This document shows positions 1 through 8,839 of a stretch of DNA of 64,000 bases, one piece after another; position 1 is the first letter of the stretch, and the number at the start of each line of letters is the position of its first letter. The DNA comes from a bacterium (lineage in GTDB: Bacteria; Bdellovibrionota; Bacteriovoracia; Bacteriovoracales; Bacteriovoracaceae), in the NCBI GenBank assembly GCA_030425045.1, contig JAUHVL010000007.1:62001-126000 (forward strand), written 5' to 3'. A model generated the notes under the pieces. The model searched no databases, had not been told where the DNA came from, and saw only the letters and a list, made by a program, of their open reading frames with translations. The position numbers and the translations under genes were made by a program.

Positions 1-1
1 T

Positions 2-1666
2 GAAGAATTTAGAGTTTTTGGTGAAAATGATCTTGCGCTAATGATTCCAGTCCTTCTGTTACTTGTTGCGATTTCTCTTCTTGTTATTTTGAAATCAAAG
101 CTTGGACTAGGAGCGACCTTTTCAGTCATCACCTTAAGTGTTGTTTCAACATTTGGTTTATCGGGTTACCTTGGTATTCAACTTAATAATATCAGCTCTA
201 TGGTTCCCATGGTTATTATAGCGATTGCCTTAGCAGACTCGATTCACTTTATCTCTTCAATTCATATGAAAGGGAAAACGTTACTTGAAAATTGTCGTTA
301 TTCGTTTCAAAAAAACTTTGCGGGAACTCTACTTACTTCGGTTACAACGACACTCGGTTTTTTAAGCTTAACGACATCAGATATCGTTCCAATCAGAGAC
401 TTTGGTATTCTCTGTGCGTTTGGTTCTACTATTGCGTGGGTTTATTCAATACTTGTGGTGATACCACTTTATTTAAAATTTGGAGAAAACGAGAAAATGC
501 TAGAGCATTCTATGCCTTTTCCTTCTCAAGCGATTTGTAACCTTGTTGAGTTTCACTATAAGAAAATTGTTATTGTGTTTATCTTTATTACGGGTGGCTT
601 CTTGTGGTTGGCCTCCCATAATAAAGTTAATTCTAACCCTTTTGAGTACATTGATCCTTCTACTCAGATCTATAAAGATAATGAGCTTCTAAAAGAAAAT
701 TTCGGAGGTCTTTCTGCATTTGAAATATTATTTGATAGCGGAAAAGTCGATGGAGTTTATAACCCAGAATTCCTTCGTAAAATGGATGAGTTTCAAGCGT
801 GGTATTTAGATAATTATCCTGATGCTCGAATGGCCTCAATGATCAATACAATGAAATATTTGAATCAAGGTTTTAATGGCGCCAAAAAAGAAAACTTTAA
901 ATTGCCAACGGATTCAAAAATTGCAGCTGAGCAGATGTTATATTATTCGATGGAACGTCCACCAAACTTAGATATAACGAATGTAATTGATATTAAGAAT
1001 AGATATTTACGTTCAACTCTTTTTTGGGAAATTCAAGATTCTGATCGCTATATTGGTGAAACAAGAAAAATTCAAAAGAAGATTGAAGAGCTTGGTCTCG
1101 ATGGATTAATTACAGGAAGAGAGTATCTTTATAATGGTATGAATGATTACGTTGTTGAATCATATTTTACATCTATCGCTATTACGATTTTCCTTATAAC
1201 AATCTTAATGATGTTTATCTTGAAGTCATTTACCTTGGGCTTAATATCAATGCTTCCCAACCTTGTTCCTCTCATCATTGGCGCGGGAACAATTTATCTA
1301 AGCGGCAAAAATATTGATGTGGGAATCGTGTTGGTTTCGAGTATTTGTTATGGAATTGCAATTGATGATACGATTCACTTTCTTCTCGATTATAAAAGAA
1401 AGGCCCATACGGGAGAGAAGTTAAGAGATATTTTTAAAGAAGTATTAGATGGTACCGGTACTGCTCTTACTACGACGACATTTATCATTGTTTTAAGCTT
1501 TAGCGTCTTTTGGTTTGCTCGCTTTATCCCCAACTATAATTTTGGTGTTTTTAGTAGTTTGATCTTAACAATTGCACTGCTAACAGATTTTCTTTTATTA
1601 CCCAGTCTTTTGTATCTCTTGAAATTGAAAAAAGTTGCGGATGAAAGTAGAGACGCTGCCAGATAA
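2..1666 (+). CDS. RND/MMPL-family transporter, C-terminal part (5' end outside window)
   Basis: The frame is open from base 2, so the ATG at 41 is internal and the gene begins before the window. The visible protein has two hydrophobic blocks of several membrane helices separated by a large soluble domain, the usual RND/MMPL half-repeat layout. Each block carries the family signature: ADSIHF in the first and IDDTIHFL in the second, the charged positions inside the membrane helices. This supports a proton-driven inner-membrane exporter of the MMPL/SecDF-like type, of unknown substrate. The gene ends at a strong hairpin and faces a convergent gene. Confident of the family, not of the substrate. 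Confidence 0.85.
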   Translation, partial: EEFRVFGENDLALMIPVLLLLVAISLLVILKSKLGLGATFSVITLSVVSTFGLSGYLGIQLNNISSMVPMVIIAIALADSIHFISSIHMKGKTLLENCRYSFQKNFAGTLLTSVTTTLGFLSLTTSDIVPIRDFGILCAFGSTIAWVYSILVVIPLYLKFGENEKMLEHSMPFPSQAICNLVEFHYKKIVIVFIFITGGFLWLASHNKVNSNPFEYIDPSTQIYKDNELLKENFGGLSAFEILFDSGKVDGVYNPEFLRKMDEFQAWYLDNYPDARMASMINTMKYLNQGFNGAKKENFKLPTDSKIAAEQMLYYSMERPPNLDITNVIDIKNRYLRSTLFWEIQDSDRYIGETRKIQKKIEELGLDGLITGREYLYNGMNDYVVESYFTSIAITIFLITILMMFILKSFTLGLISMLPNLVPLIIGAGTIYLSGKNIDVGIVLVSSICYGIAIDDTIHFLLDYKRKAHTGEKLRDIFKEVLDGTGTALTTTTFIIVLSFSVFWFARFIPNYNFGVFSSLILTIALLTDFLLLPSLLYLLKLKKVADESRDAAR

Positions 1667-1680
1667 GGCAGCGTGGTTTT
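1653..1680. terminator. Bidirectional terminator hairpin
   Basis: Perfect 8-bp stem ACGCTGCC/GGCAGCGT with a 6-base loop, followed by TGGTTTT on the plus strand. It overlaps the end of the transporter gene and lies between two convergent genes, so it probably serves both. Confidence 0.75.
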
Positions 1681-1682
1681 AA

Positions 1683-1955
1683 TTAGTTTCTTCGAGGCCC
1701 TCTGTTTTCTCTTTCTCTAGCGATTGAAACTCTAAGTCCTCTTCCGCCAAAGTCTTGACCATCAAGTCCATCAATACAGCTTTTTGCTTCTTCAGCTGTT
1801 TCCATTTCGACAAACCCGAAACCTTTACTTCTTCCCGTCTCAAAATCTGTAATTACTTTACATGATTTTACTGTTCCAAATTCTGCAAACCTATCTTGTA
1901 ATTCTTCGTTTGATACTTGGTAGGGAAGGTTTCCTACATACAATCTGCTACTCAT
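1683..1955 (-). CDS. RRM-domain RNA-binding protein
   Basis: A 90-residue single RNA-recognition motif. RNP2 (RLYVGNLPY, near the N-terminus) and RNP1 (KGFGFVEM, about residues 43-50) are both intact, followed by a short Arg-rich tail. This is the size and layout of the small bacterial/cyanobacterial RRM proteins that bind RNA, often under cold or stress conditions. The start has a GGAG ribosome site just upstream (ggagaaaaaag on the minus strand). Function in this cell is inferred only from the fold. Confidence 0.92.
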   Translation of the reverse strand: MSSRLYVGNLPYQVSNEELQDRFAEFGTVKSCKVITDFETGRSKGFGFVEMETAEEAKSCIDGLDGQDFGGRGLRVSIARERENRGPRRN

Positions 1956-2069
1956 CTTTTTTCTCCTGAGCCTATTAAAACAACCCTTAGGGCTAATAAC
2001 GCGATCATAACACCGAAAAGTTCAGCTCGTCTATATCGCTTTGATGCAACTCAAAAAAAAACTTCTTGT

Positions 2070-2184
2070 TATGAGAAGTGCTTCATAATAGATTGGAAAT
2101 ACTTAAAGTTAGTGAATCCAGTGAAACTCTGGAACTGTCCGGCAACGGTAAGGGTATGGCCCAAGTCCGATCCTACTTTAGGTT
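2070..2184 (+). promoter_or_regulatory. Cobalamin (B12) riboswitch
   Basis: The leader contains the conserved cobalamin-aptamer core: GTGAA, TCCAGTGAAACTCTGGA (a P-stem with its loop), CTGTCCGGCAAC-GGTAA, and a B12-box-like stretch GCCCAAGTCCGATCCTAC near 2159-2176. It ends about 20 bases before the ribosome site (taggagg) of a BtuB-like receptor gene, the classical target. The exact 5' edge is approximate. Expected role: shut off the receptor and its TonB when B12 is plentiful. Confidence 0.8.
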
Positions 2185-2205
2185 TAATTTTCCCTAGGAG
2201 GATCC

Positions 2206-4011
2206 ATGTCAAAGTTTCTTATCACACCATTTTTATTCTTTTTCATTATTTCGCCCTGGGCAGAAGTGATTACTGTAACTGCAGAGAGAATTGAACGCGG
2301 TCTCGAACAGACAACTTCCACTGTCACAGTGATAACTGAAAAGCAAATAGAACAGTCTCAAAAGTCTAACCTTAATGACCTGTTAGAAGAACAGGCGGGA
2401 TTATTTTTAAATTCAAATGGTGAGTTTGGAAAAACCAGCTCTCTGTTTTTACGAGGTGGAGATTCTAGTTTTAATCTCGTTATCATTGATGGCGTTGAGT
2501 ACAGTGACAAGTCTTCTGTTGGAGGAGCTCCCCTTTATGAATACCTCACCCTTAACAATATTAAACAGATTGAAATACTAAAAGGGTCTCAATCCGTTCT
2601 CTACGGAAGTGATGCAATTTCTGGTGTGATAAAAATTACAACGAAAGATGCTGGTACTAAAGGGGGAAATTTATCTGTTAGTTATGGCTCTTACGATAAT
2701 AAGTCTGTCTCAGCCAACACTCAAGGAAAAGGCGATCACTTTGATTACTCACTTGGTCTCTTAATGAAAGAGGCTGAAGGAATATCTTCTTATAATGAGA
2801 ACAGAGTTTCGATGGCCGAAAAAGATGGTTATTCAAATTTAACTGGCCAAATAAAACTAAAGAAAAACCTATATCACGATAGTAGTATTCAATTTAGCTT
2901 CTTAGGTATTAAAGCAAAATCAGAATATGATAATAGTAGTTCCGATAGAACGGAGAACGTGGCAAAAGATGATCAATATCTCTTTTCATCTATCTATAAT
3001 AAGTCAATTTCTGAGTTCATTAACCCAACGATTCGTTTTACCCAAAATAAGTCAGATCGCTTAAATACTCTCTATAGTTCTTTTTCAAATAGCACTAGTG
3101 TGAACCAGCTGATAGCCAAAACAAATAAGTATGAACTTGAAAATATGTCTTTGTTTGAAGGCTTTAATCTTGTTAAAGGCTTTGAGTTTGAAGATGTGAA
3201 AGCAAGTATCTCAAGTCTGGAAAATCAAAAGACACATAAGTCTTATGCTGCTTACTTAAACTTTCAAAAGTCATGGCATCGTCTTGAACTACAAGCAGGT
3301 GCGAGAGCAACAGAAGAGAGAGATTACGATACTCAGCTTGTTTGGAAAACAGGTGCGAGATTAAATCTTATGGATCGCTTGAGTGTTAAAGGAAATGCCT
3401 CAACAGGTTTTAAATCTCCTTCTCTTTATCAATTACATAGCTCTTCGGGGGATGAAAACTTAAGGCCTACGAAAAGTAAAAGTTATGATTTGGGAGTCGA
3501 CTTTGACTTATTCTCTCATAAAATAGATCTAACCTACTTTCATGATATTTATACAAACTTTATTGATTATGACTCCACTCTTTCTAAGTACGCTAATACT
3601 TTTAAATCTCAATCTAGCGGAGTTGAGCTAGCTTTTGGTGGTAAGCTCCAAAGTTTATCTTATGGCTTTAATGCTACATGGTTGAGAGCAATCAATAAAA
3701 GTCGTGGAAAAGTTGGTCAGTACTTAGCAAGGCGTCCCAGAGAAAAGTATAGTTTTTACCTAGACCATTCTTTTGAAAAGACAGGTCTTGGCTTAGATGG
3801 AAGGTATGTTGGGCAAAGAGAGGATAGTGATTTCAATGATATTGTTCTTTCAAGCTACTTCACGATGGATATACGAGCGACCTATAATTTGACTAGCAAC
3901 AGTAAGTTATTATTATTGATAGGTAATATTTTAAATAAGGATTACGAGCAGGTTCATGGCTTTGGAAGTCTTGGACGGCATTGGCAGCTTAGCTGGAGTA
4001 CTCGCCTTTGA
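2206..4011 (+). CDS. btuB: TonB-dependent outer-membrane receptor, BtuB-like (cobalamin)
   Basis: 601 residues. A signal peptide is followed at once by a TonB box (VITVTAER, about residues 21-28). A plug domain (LFLRGGDSS, VIIDGVEYSD) and a long beta-barrel follow. The size matches BtuB. It sits behind a cobalamin riboswitch and its stop overlaps the start of a tonB gene, so substrate (B12 or a related corrinoid) and energy coupling are both supported by context. No periplasmic binding protein or BtuCD genes are adjacent, so they must lie elsewhere. Confidence 0.87.
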   Translation: MSKFLITPFLFFFIISPWAEVITVTAERIERGLEQTTSTVTVITEKQIEQSQKSNLNDLLEEQAGLFLNSNGEFGKTSSLFLRGGDSSFNLVIIDGVEYSDKSSVGGAPLYEYLTLNNIKQIEILKGSQSVLYGSDAISGVIKITTKDAGTKGGNLSVSYGSYDNKSVSANTQGKGDHFDYSLGLLMKEAEGISSYNENRVSMAEKDGYSNLTGQIKLKKNLYHDSSIQFSFLGIKAKSEYDNSSSDRTENVAKDDQYLFSSIYNKSISEFINPTIRFTQNKSDRLNTLYSSFSNSTSVNQLIAKTNKYELENMSLFEGFNLVKGFEFEDVKASISSLENQKTHKSYAAYLNFQKSWHRLELQAGARATEERDYDTQLVWKTGARLNLMDRLSVKGNASTGFKSPSLYQLHSSSGDENLRPTKSKSYDLGVDFDLFSHKIDLTYFHDIYTNFIDYDSTLSKYANTFKSQSSGVELAFGGKLQSLSYGFNATWLRAINKSRGKVGQYLARRPREKYSFYLDHSFEKTGLGLDGRYVGQREDSDFNDIVLSSYFTMDIRATYNLTSNSKLLLLIGNILNKDYEQVHGFGSLGRHWQLSWSTRL

Positions 4012-4550
4012 AGACAACGGGCATCTTGATAACAACACTTTTATTTCATGCTGGGCTAATGTTTATTCCTGTTGGTGATATCACCAAGAATAATCAAAAA
4101 GCTCAGTTTAAAAAAGGAACCGTTGTCACAAGTGTTGTCTTAAAGAGCAAAGTTAAAAAGATCAAAAAAGTTATTAAGAAGAAAATTGTCAAAAAGAAAG
4201 CTCCCCATAAAAAAGTAGTGAAAGAAGTTAAAAAGGAAATAGTCGAAGAAGAAACAACGACTAATGAAGTTGTGGGTGTAGATGTTGGCTCTGTAATTGA
4301 ATTTCGGCCAGTTCCTAAGTATCCAAAGATATCACGTATTCGTGGTGAAGTCGGAAAAGTAGGAGTTTCTGTCACCATTGATGAAAGAGGGTTGGTGACC
4401 GATGCTAAAGTTGTTGAGTCAAGTGGCTATAAGCGCTTAGATAAGGCAGCAATGGAGGCCTCTCTTAAGGCCAGTTTTTCTCCAGCTATGAAAAATGGTA
4501 TCCATGTGGCCAGTGATCACGTTATCTTCTACAAATTTGAACTTAAATAA
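4008..4550 (+). CDS. tonB: TonB-family energy transducer
   Basis: 180 residues: an N-terminal membrane helix, a Lys/Val-rich spacer (many KKIVKK-type repeats, about residues 48-85) in place of the usual Pro/Lys linker, and a C-terminal TonB domain with the EVGKVGVSVTIDERGLV strand and a C-terminal YKFELK strand. It starts at TTG, overlapping the receptor stop by 4 bases (TTGA), which implies translational coupling and a dedicated TonB for this receptor. ExbB/ExbD are not nearby. Confidence 0.88.
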   Translation: MKTTGILITTLLFHAGLMFIPVGDITKNNQKAQFKKGTVVTSVVLKSKVKKIKKVIKKKIVKKKAPHKKVVKEVKKEIVEEETTTNEVVGVDVGSVIEFRPVPKYPKISRIRGEVGKVGVSVTIDERGLVTDAKVVESSGYKRLDKAAMEASLKASFSPAMKNGIHVASDHVIFYKFELK

Positions 4551-4679
4551 ATCCAGTGCCTTTTCGATGCGTCACTATAAATAATACCTCTTTATATAAT
4601 GTAAGATTAATTATTTTTTCAAAGCTGAATCTGTACGTTATGAATCTTCAAACCCTTAACTAATAACAAGGATAATCAA

Positions 4680-5546
4680 ATGTTTAAATCGATTTTAATT
4701 CTTGCGTCTTTAATCGTTTTTTCTACTTCGGCAAATGACGAAGCTACGGCAAAAAGTCTTTACGAAGCACGTGGAGAAAATGTTCAAAACGCTCTTGATT
4801 CAGCAAATATGTACGCTGCACTTGCCGCTCAAAAACAAAATGATGAGTTTGAATTTGCACGTTTAAAATTAGCTGAGACAAGATCAATGTATTATTTCGG
4901 CAGAGCTCAAACAACGAAGAGTAACAAAATGAAATATCATGAACTCGGTTATCAAGCTGCTGAAAAAACAATTAATCAACTTTCTGTGAGAATGGGTGCT
5001 GCTAAAAAAGAAAGCTATAAAGAAGTTCTTGCTTCGGCTCATTACTTTTATGCTTCTCATTTAGGTCAGTGGGCAAATGCAAATGGAAAACTAGCTTCGC
5101 TATTTAGATATGGTGAACTTGTTAAGCATCTAGATGCCATGGCGGCTTTAGGTCCTATCGGTAAATCTTCTGAGTTTTACGGAGAGTCGAGAGTTCGTGG
5201 ACGTGTTATGCATCGTCACCCAGGAAAGAGTAATGACAAAGCTTATCAGAGCTTAAAGTATTCTTACGAAAATTCACTAGACGAGGATTTTGGATTAAGT
5301 AGCAGCACGACAACAGCTATGTTCTATATCGATATTCTTGCTAAAACGAATAAAGATCCGGGAACTTTCTGCGAAATTTATGATGTCTTAGAAGAGCTTT
5401 CTGAACTTGATGAAGAAGAACTGATTGAAGAGTTAGAAGACCTTAACCCTGAGCTTGTACCTGAAGGTGTTCTCGATATTCAAAACTTTAAAGACGATAG
5501 TGACTTCGAAGAAGACGTAAAGTCCTATGCTAGAAGAAACTGCTAA
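4680..5546 (+). CDS. Secreted helical protein of unknown function
   Basis: 288 residues with a signal peptide (cleavage likely after STSA). The body is strongly alpha-helical, Ala/Lys/Glu-rich, with TPR-like helix pairs and a very acidic stretch (about residues 238-262, SELDEEELIEELEDLN). The general look is of periplasmic TPR/TatT-like proteins, but no signature is strong. The next gene starts 1 base after its stop, so it is in an operon with a predicted barrel and a lipoprotein (5548-8016), pointing to an envelope complex. Confidence 0.75.
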   Translation: MFKSILILASLIVFSTSANDEATAKSLYEARGENVQNALDSANMYAALAAQKQNDEFEFARLKLAETRSMYYFGRAQTTKSNKMKYHELGYQAAEKTINQLSVRMGAAKKESYKEVLASAHYFYASHLGQWANANGKLASLFRYGELVKHLDAMAALGPIGKSSEFYGESRVRGRVMHRHPGKSNDKAYQSLKYSYENSLDEDFGLSSSTTTAMFYIDILAKTNKDPGTFCEIYDVLEELSELDEEELIEELEDLNPELVPEGVLDIQNFKDDSDFEEDVKSYARRNC

Positions 5547-5547
5547 G

Positions 5548-6783
5548 ATGAAAAGTCTTTTAATCTTATTATTAAGTTTAAATACATGGGGAGGCGATTT
5601 AAAGCCTCCCTTTCTCATGCCAACTGCGAAAGTCCTTCCAGAGGGAGTCCGTAACTTAAGTTATAATGGAATCAATTCTGGAGCGAGTACAAAATATTCT
5701 GATGTTGGAACAAATGTATCAGTGGCCGAGCCCTTATTTAAAGACTTAAGTTTTGATAACTTCTTAAGTGGTTCCGTCGATGCAAAAGATAAGGCCACGA
5801 TTCAAAATATTATGAATCGTACAGGACTAAATGGTACGGATTCTTTTGGTACATCTACTGGAGACATTGATGTTGATGCTATTGCTCACGTTCCTGTTTT
5901 TGCGATGGGTGTAACCAAAAAGCTCACAATGGCCGTCGCCATTCCTATTGTTAAATACTCATATAGTGTTTCCTATGGTGTTAATCAGGCTAATATTAGA
6001 AACTATGAAGCCGTTGAAGCTGCGATTTTAGAAACAGGAAAATATGGTGGAGTCGAAGAATTTTATGAAAAACTTGGCACTCCGATTCAAACAAAATTAG
6101 AGGACTATAATTATAGCCAGCCTCAAAATGAGCAGGGAACAAAGCTTGGAGATATTAAGCTTATTTCTCGCTACCAGATATTAAATAATAAAATTAACCG
6201 CTTTGCTGTCTTGGGAGAACTCACACTTCCGACAGGAAAAGATCAAGATATCAATAAAGTTGTCGATGTCCCCAGTGGTGATGATCAATGGGATGTGGGA
6301 GCAGGTTTTGCTTACGACTATCTTTTAAGTAGAACATTAACCCTTGCAACTCAGACAACCTATACGATGCAAGTTGCCGATACCAATGCTGAAAGAATTC
6401 CTTATCAATTTGATTCAAAAGCTTCTCCTGATGTCGACTTTGATACTGAACGAGACTTAGGAGATATTTGGGCTTCACAGGTAGCTGTAGTTTTTAGTGA
6501 TAATGGATTTAACTTCGGTCTAGGTTATGGCTATCAGCTAAAGGGAAGTGATCGTTATACAGGAAGTAAATATAGCTCAGAAAGATATACTTGGCTTGAG
6601 GATGAAACGGGTCAAGAAATGCATAGTGCTCAAGCAATGGTTGGTTTTGATACGATTTCTTTGTATCGAAAGAAAAAGTTTTTTATGCCATTAAGAATTT
6701 CGATTAACCACACCAGGGTTTTAGCGGGAAGAAATGTTGTTAATGATCCACTGACGTCAATGGATCTTTCAATTTTCTTTTAG
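5548..6783 (+). CDS. Predicted outer-membrane beta-barrel protein
   Basis: 411 residues from the ATG at 5548, chosen because the signal peptide (MKSLLILLLSLNTWGGDL) begins there; an upstream TTG at 5527 lies inside the previous gene. After the signal there are many alternating hydrophobic/polar strands (for example VAVVFSDNGFNFGLGYGYQL) and the protein ends in IFF, a typical terminal aromatic barrel signature. It resembles the phenol-degradation MetA-like/transporter barrels in style. Substrate unknown. Confidence 0.72.
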   Translation: MKSLLILLLSLNTWGGDLKPPFLMPTAKVLPEGVRNLSYNGINSGASTKYSDVGTNVSVAEPLFKDLSFDNFLSGSVDAKDKATIQNIMNRTGLNGTDSFGTSTGDIDVDAIAHVPVFAMGVTKKLTMAVAIPIVKYSYSVSYGVNQANIRNYEAVEAAILETGKYGGVEEFYEKLGTPIQTKLEDYNYSQPQNEQGTKLGDIKLISRYQILNNKINRFAVLGELTLPTGKDQDINKVVDVPSGDDQWDVGAGFAYDYLLSRTLTLATQTTYTMQVADTNAERIPYQFDSKASPDVDFDTERDLGDIWASQVAVVFSDNGFNFGLGYGYQLKGSDRYTGSKYSSERYTWLEDETGQEMHSAQAMVGFDTISLYRKKKFFMPLRISINHTRVLAGRNVVNDPLTSMDLSIFF

Positions 6784-6792
6784 GATATGTTT

Positions 6793-8016
6793 ATGAAAAA
6801 GTATTTTATTATAAATTTATTATTTGTTTTGCTCGCGAGTTCAAGTTGTGGCGTTGATTCATCAGCTAAGGCCGGAACGGGTTTTGTTGAGAGACGATCT
6901 TTTTTGAACCTTGCAGCTGCTGATTACGAAAAGATTGATAATAATATTAGATCAACGACTTTTTTAATTTACCCGAAAGCTAGCGACCTCGATGGCTTCG
7001 AGTTTAATACAGCGACAGCTCAGTCGTGGAAGGGTGTTAAAGAAATTCTTCCCTACGGGGATAAAGTTCAAACTGTTATTCCACGCTCGATGCCTTCATT
7101 TGAAAAGTCGTCTCAGGTGATCTTTACCATTATTTCTGCTGGACAAGCCCGAGATGATGCTTATCTTGCTAAACAAAAAGCGGTAGAAAAACTATCGGCT
7201 TTAGAAGATGAAAGAGCAGAGTTATTAAGTGATGTTAAAAAAGAGTTGAGATCTCTTGGAAAAAAAACGCGAAAAAAAGTTTGCTACTATAAAGAGAGAC
7301 CAGCTGATGGAGAAAAGTATATTTGCCAGCTTACTCCTGATGATGTCTTTCTCGAAGATAATGACCGTAAGGCCCGAAATTGTGAGAAGTTTTTAGAGCA
7401 CGAATATATCAATACTAATGAGGAAGAAAAGTTAGAGCTTGACCAGTTGGCAGCCGATTGTACTACTCAGCTTAATAAAGAGCAGGAAATTAATAATGGT
7501 CCCATCAGTGATAAAATTGCGGCCCAACAAGAAATAGAAACGCGAAATTCTCAATATCGTGATGATGGAAAACAAGTGGTGATCGATATATTAAAAGCAG
7601 TAGAAGCTTTTAATCCCAATGTCTTCTTAACCACAGGTGCAGAGAACGAAAAAGGAACCGACGTTGGTCCTTATTCTCGAATCAATTTTTCCAAAAATGA
7701 TCAAGGCCAAACTGTGATTGATGAGTTTCTTTTGCTTCTTGATTTAGGAACAAATTACTCAGAAGGTGCAGGTTTCAAAGAGTACAGCCTTGCCAATGGT
7801 AAAATTCAAGATCTTCGTCATTATGTTAGAGGGCCGCTTGAAACCGTTTTAGAGTTTAAAGTGGTGACAAGTGATTTCACTATTGAGGCAGAGTTGTTTG
7901 AATCAAGCCAGCCTTATCATGGCCTTCGTTATGTTGGTGATCTGATTGTTCGTTATCCAAATGGTGACACCAGAGAAGGTGTTGGGAAAATCGAAATTAG
8001 TGAGCTCAGTCTTTAA
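6793..8016 (+). CDS. Lipoprotein of unknown function
   Basis: 407 residues from ATG 6793, preferred to ATG 6787 because AGGA at 6782-6785 is then well spaced. The lipobox is LASSSCG (Cys about residue 19). The central part is a charged coiled-coil-like stretch, with Cys pairs around residues 155-200 that could be disulfide-bonded. It is the last gene of the 4680-8016 operon, with a 9-base gap from the barrel gene. No recognised domain. Confidence 0.75.
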   Translation: MKKYFIINLLFVLLASSSCGVDSSAKAGTGFVERRSFLNLAAADYEKIDNNIRSTTFLIYPKASDLDGFEFNTATAQSWKGVKEILPYGDKVQTVIPRSMPSFEKSSQVIFTIISAGQARDDAYLAKQKAVEKLSALEDERAELLSDVKKELRSLGKKTRKKVCYYKERPADGEKYICQLTPDDVFLEDNDRKARNCEKFLEHEYINTNEEEKLELDQLAADCTTQLNKEQEINNGPISDKIAAQQEIETRNSQYRDDGKQVVIDILKAVEAFNPNVFLTTGAENEKGTDVGPYSRINFSKNDQGQTVIDEFLLLLDLGTNYSEGAGFKEYSLANGKIQDLRHYVRGPLETVLEFKVVTSDFTIEAELFESSQPYHGLRYVGDLIVRYPNGDTREGVGKIEISELSL

Positions 8017-8022
8017 AGAAAA

Positions 8023-8049
8023 GGGTCTTGATTAGATTATCAAAGACCC
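8023..8049. terminator. Hairpin between convergent genes
   Basis: Stem GGGTCTT/AAGACCC, extended by GAT/ATC past a bulge. It lies right after the lipoprotein stop and before the convergent gene at 8072. Confidence 0.6.
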
Positions 8050-8071
8050 AAAATTGCTAATGTATTTTTAA

Positions 8072-8575
8072 TTAGAATAATTCTAATCTCTCTTTTTTAA
8101 GGTCATATTCAAGGTTCAAATAGCTCATACCGCATACACTGTTGTGTATATGATCATCAAATTTAACTTTATAGTACCCATCAATTGTTAGATCTTCTAT
8201 AATCCCAGGCTCTAGGTTTCTCCCACATGAAGCTCTTACTCTTTCTTCAACTCTGACAGTTTCTATAATAGTTTCAATATCTCTAAAACCTTGGAAAAGG
8301 CCACCTCTTGTTTGCTCTACGATTTCATATTCTCCTATGGGTAAATATTTAGAAATTTTTTCTTTGTCTTCGAGTTCGTAAAAATTATCCCCACAAGAAA
8401 ACTGATAAGCCTCTTCGTCGAAGTTTACATAGGCATTTCCTCTTTCACTAATCTCAATGATTTCTCCTCGAACTTTATTAAACCCACATTTTGCTAAAAC
8501 TTGATCTCCAACTTCAAAAGCTTGAATACTTGCTGAGGCTGCAAGTGCGAGTGCTAATGTTGTTATACCTTTCAT
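8072..8575 (-). CDS. Secreted protein with two SH3/tudor-like repeats
   Basis: 167 residues with a signal peptide. Two similar modules of about 50 residues follow: VGDQVLAKCG...GNAYVNFDEE...SCGDNFYELE and VEERVRASCG...GYYKVKFDDH...VCGMSYLNLE. Each begins with a V-x-A-x-C-G strand, has a Gly-turn plus YVNFD/YKVKFD strand, and a second Cys-Gly. The pattern resembles small beta-barrel (SH3/tudor/chromo) folds, here with a likely disulfide per module. Function unknown. The gene has its own ribosome site (gaggag) and stands alone. Confidence 0.75.
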   Translation of the reverse strand: MKGITTLALALAASASIQAFEVGDQVLAKCGFNKVRGEIIEISERGNAYVNFDEEAYQFSCGDNFYELEDKEKISKYLPIGEYEIVEQTRGGLFQGFRDIETIIETVRVEERVRASCGRNLEPGIIEDLTIDGYYKVKFDDHIHNSVCGMSYLNLEYDLKKERLELF

Positions 8576-8839
8576 TTTCTCTCCTCATAGAATTTTTCAA
8601 AATATTATCATTAGAAGTGATTTAAATGAGGTTTGTTGAAAATTTATTTAAGACCGTAGAAGTTTTTGACAGGGTACTTATGACACCTGATTTTTTATTG
8701 AGTTGATTCGGATTATTAATGATTTGGCAATTCGCAGTGGGAGAAAACTAGTAAATTTTTCATGTTTCCCCATGCTGACACCAAATTGTGATAAAAGCTT
8801 TTTCAGCAAAACACACAAGGTTTTTAACAAGAAGGCGAC

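Noticed and set aside
1917-2294. 125-residue frame across the region of the riboswitch
   Set aside because: It runs through the conserved riboswitch core and has no protein-like features.
4103-4378. 91-residue minus-strand frame in tonB
   Set aside because: Shadow of the Lys-rich tonB codons.
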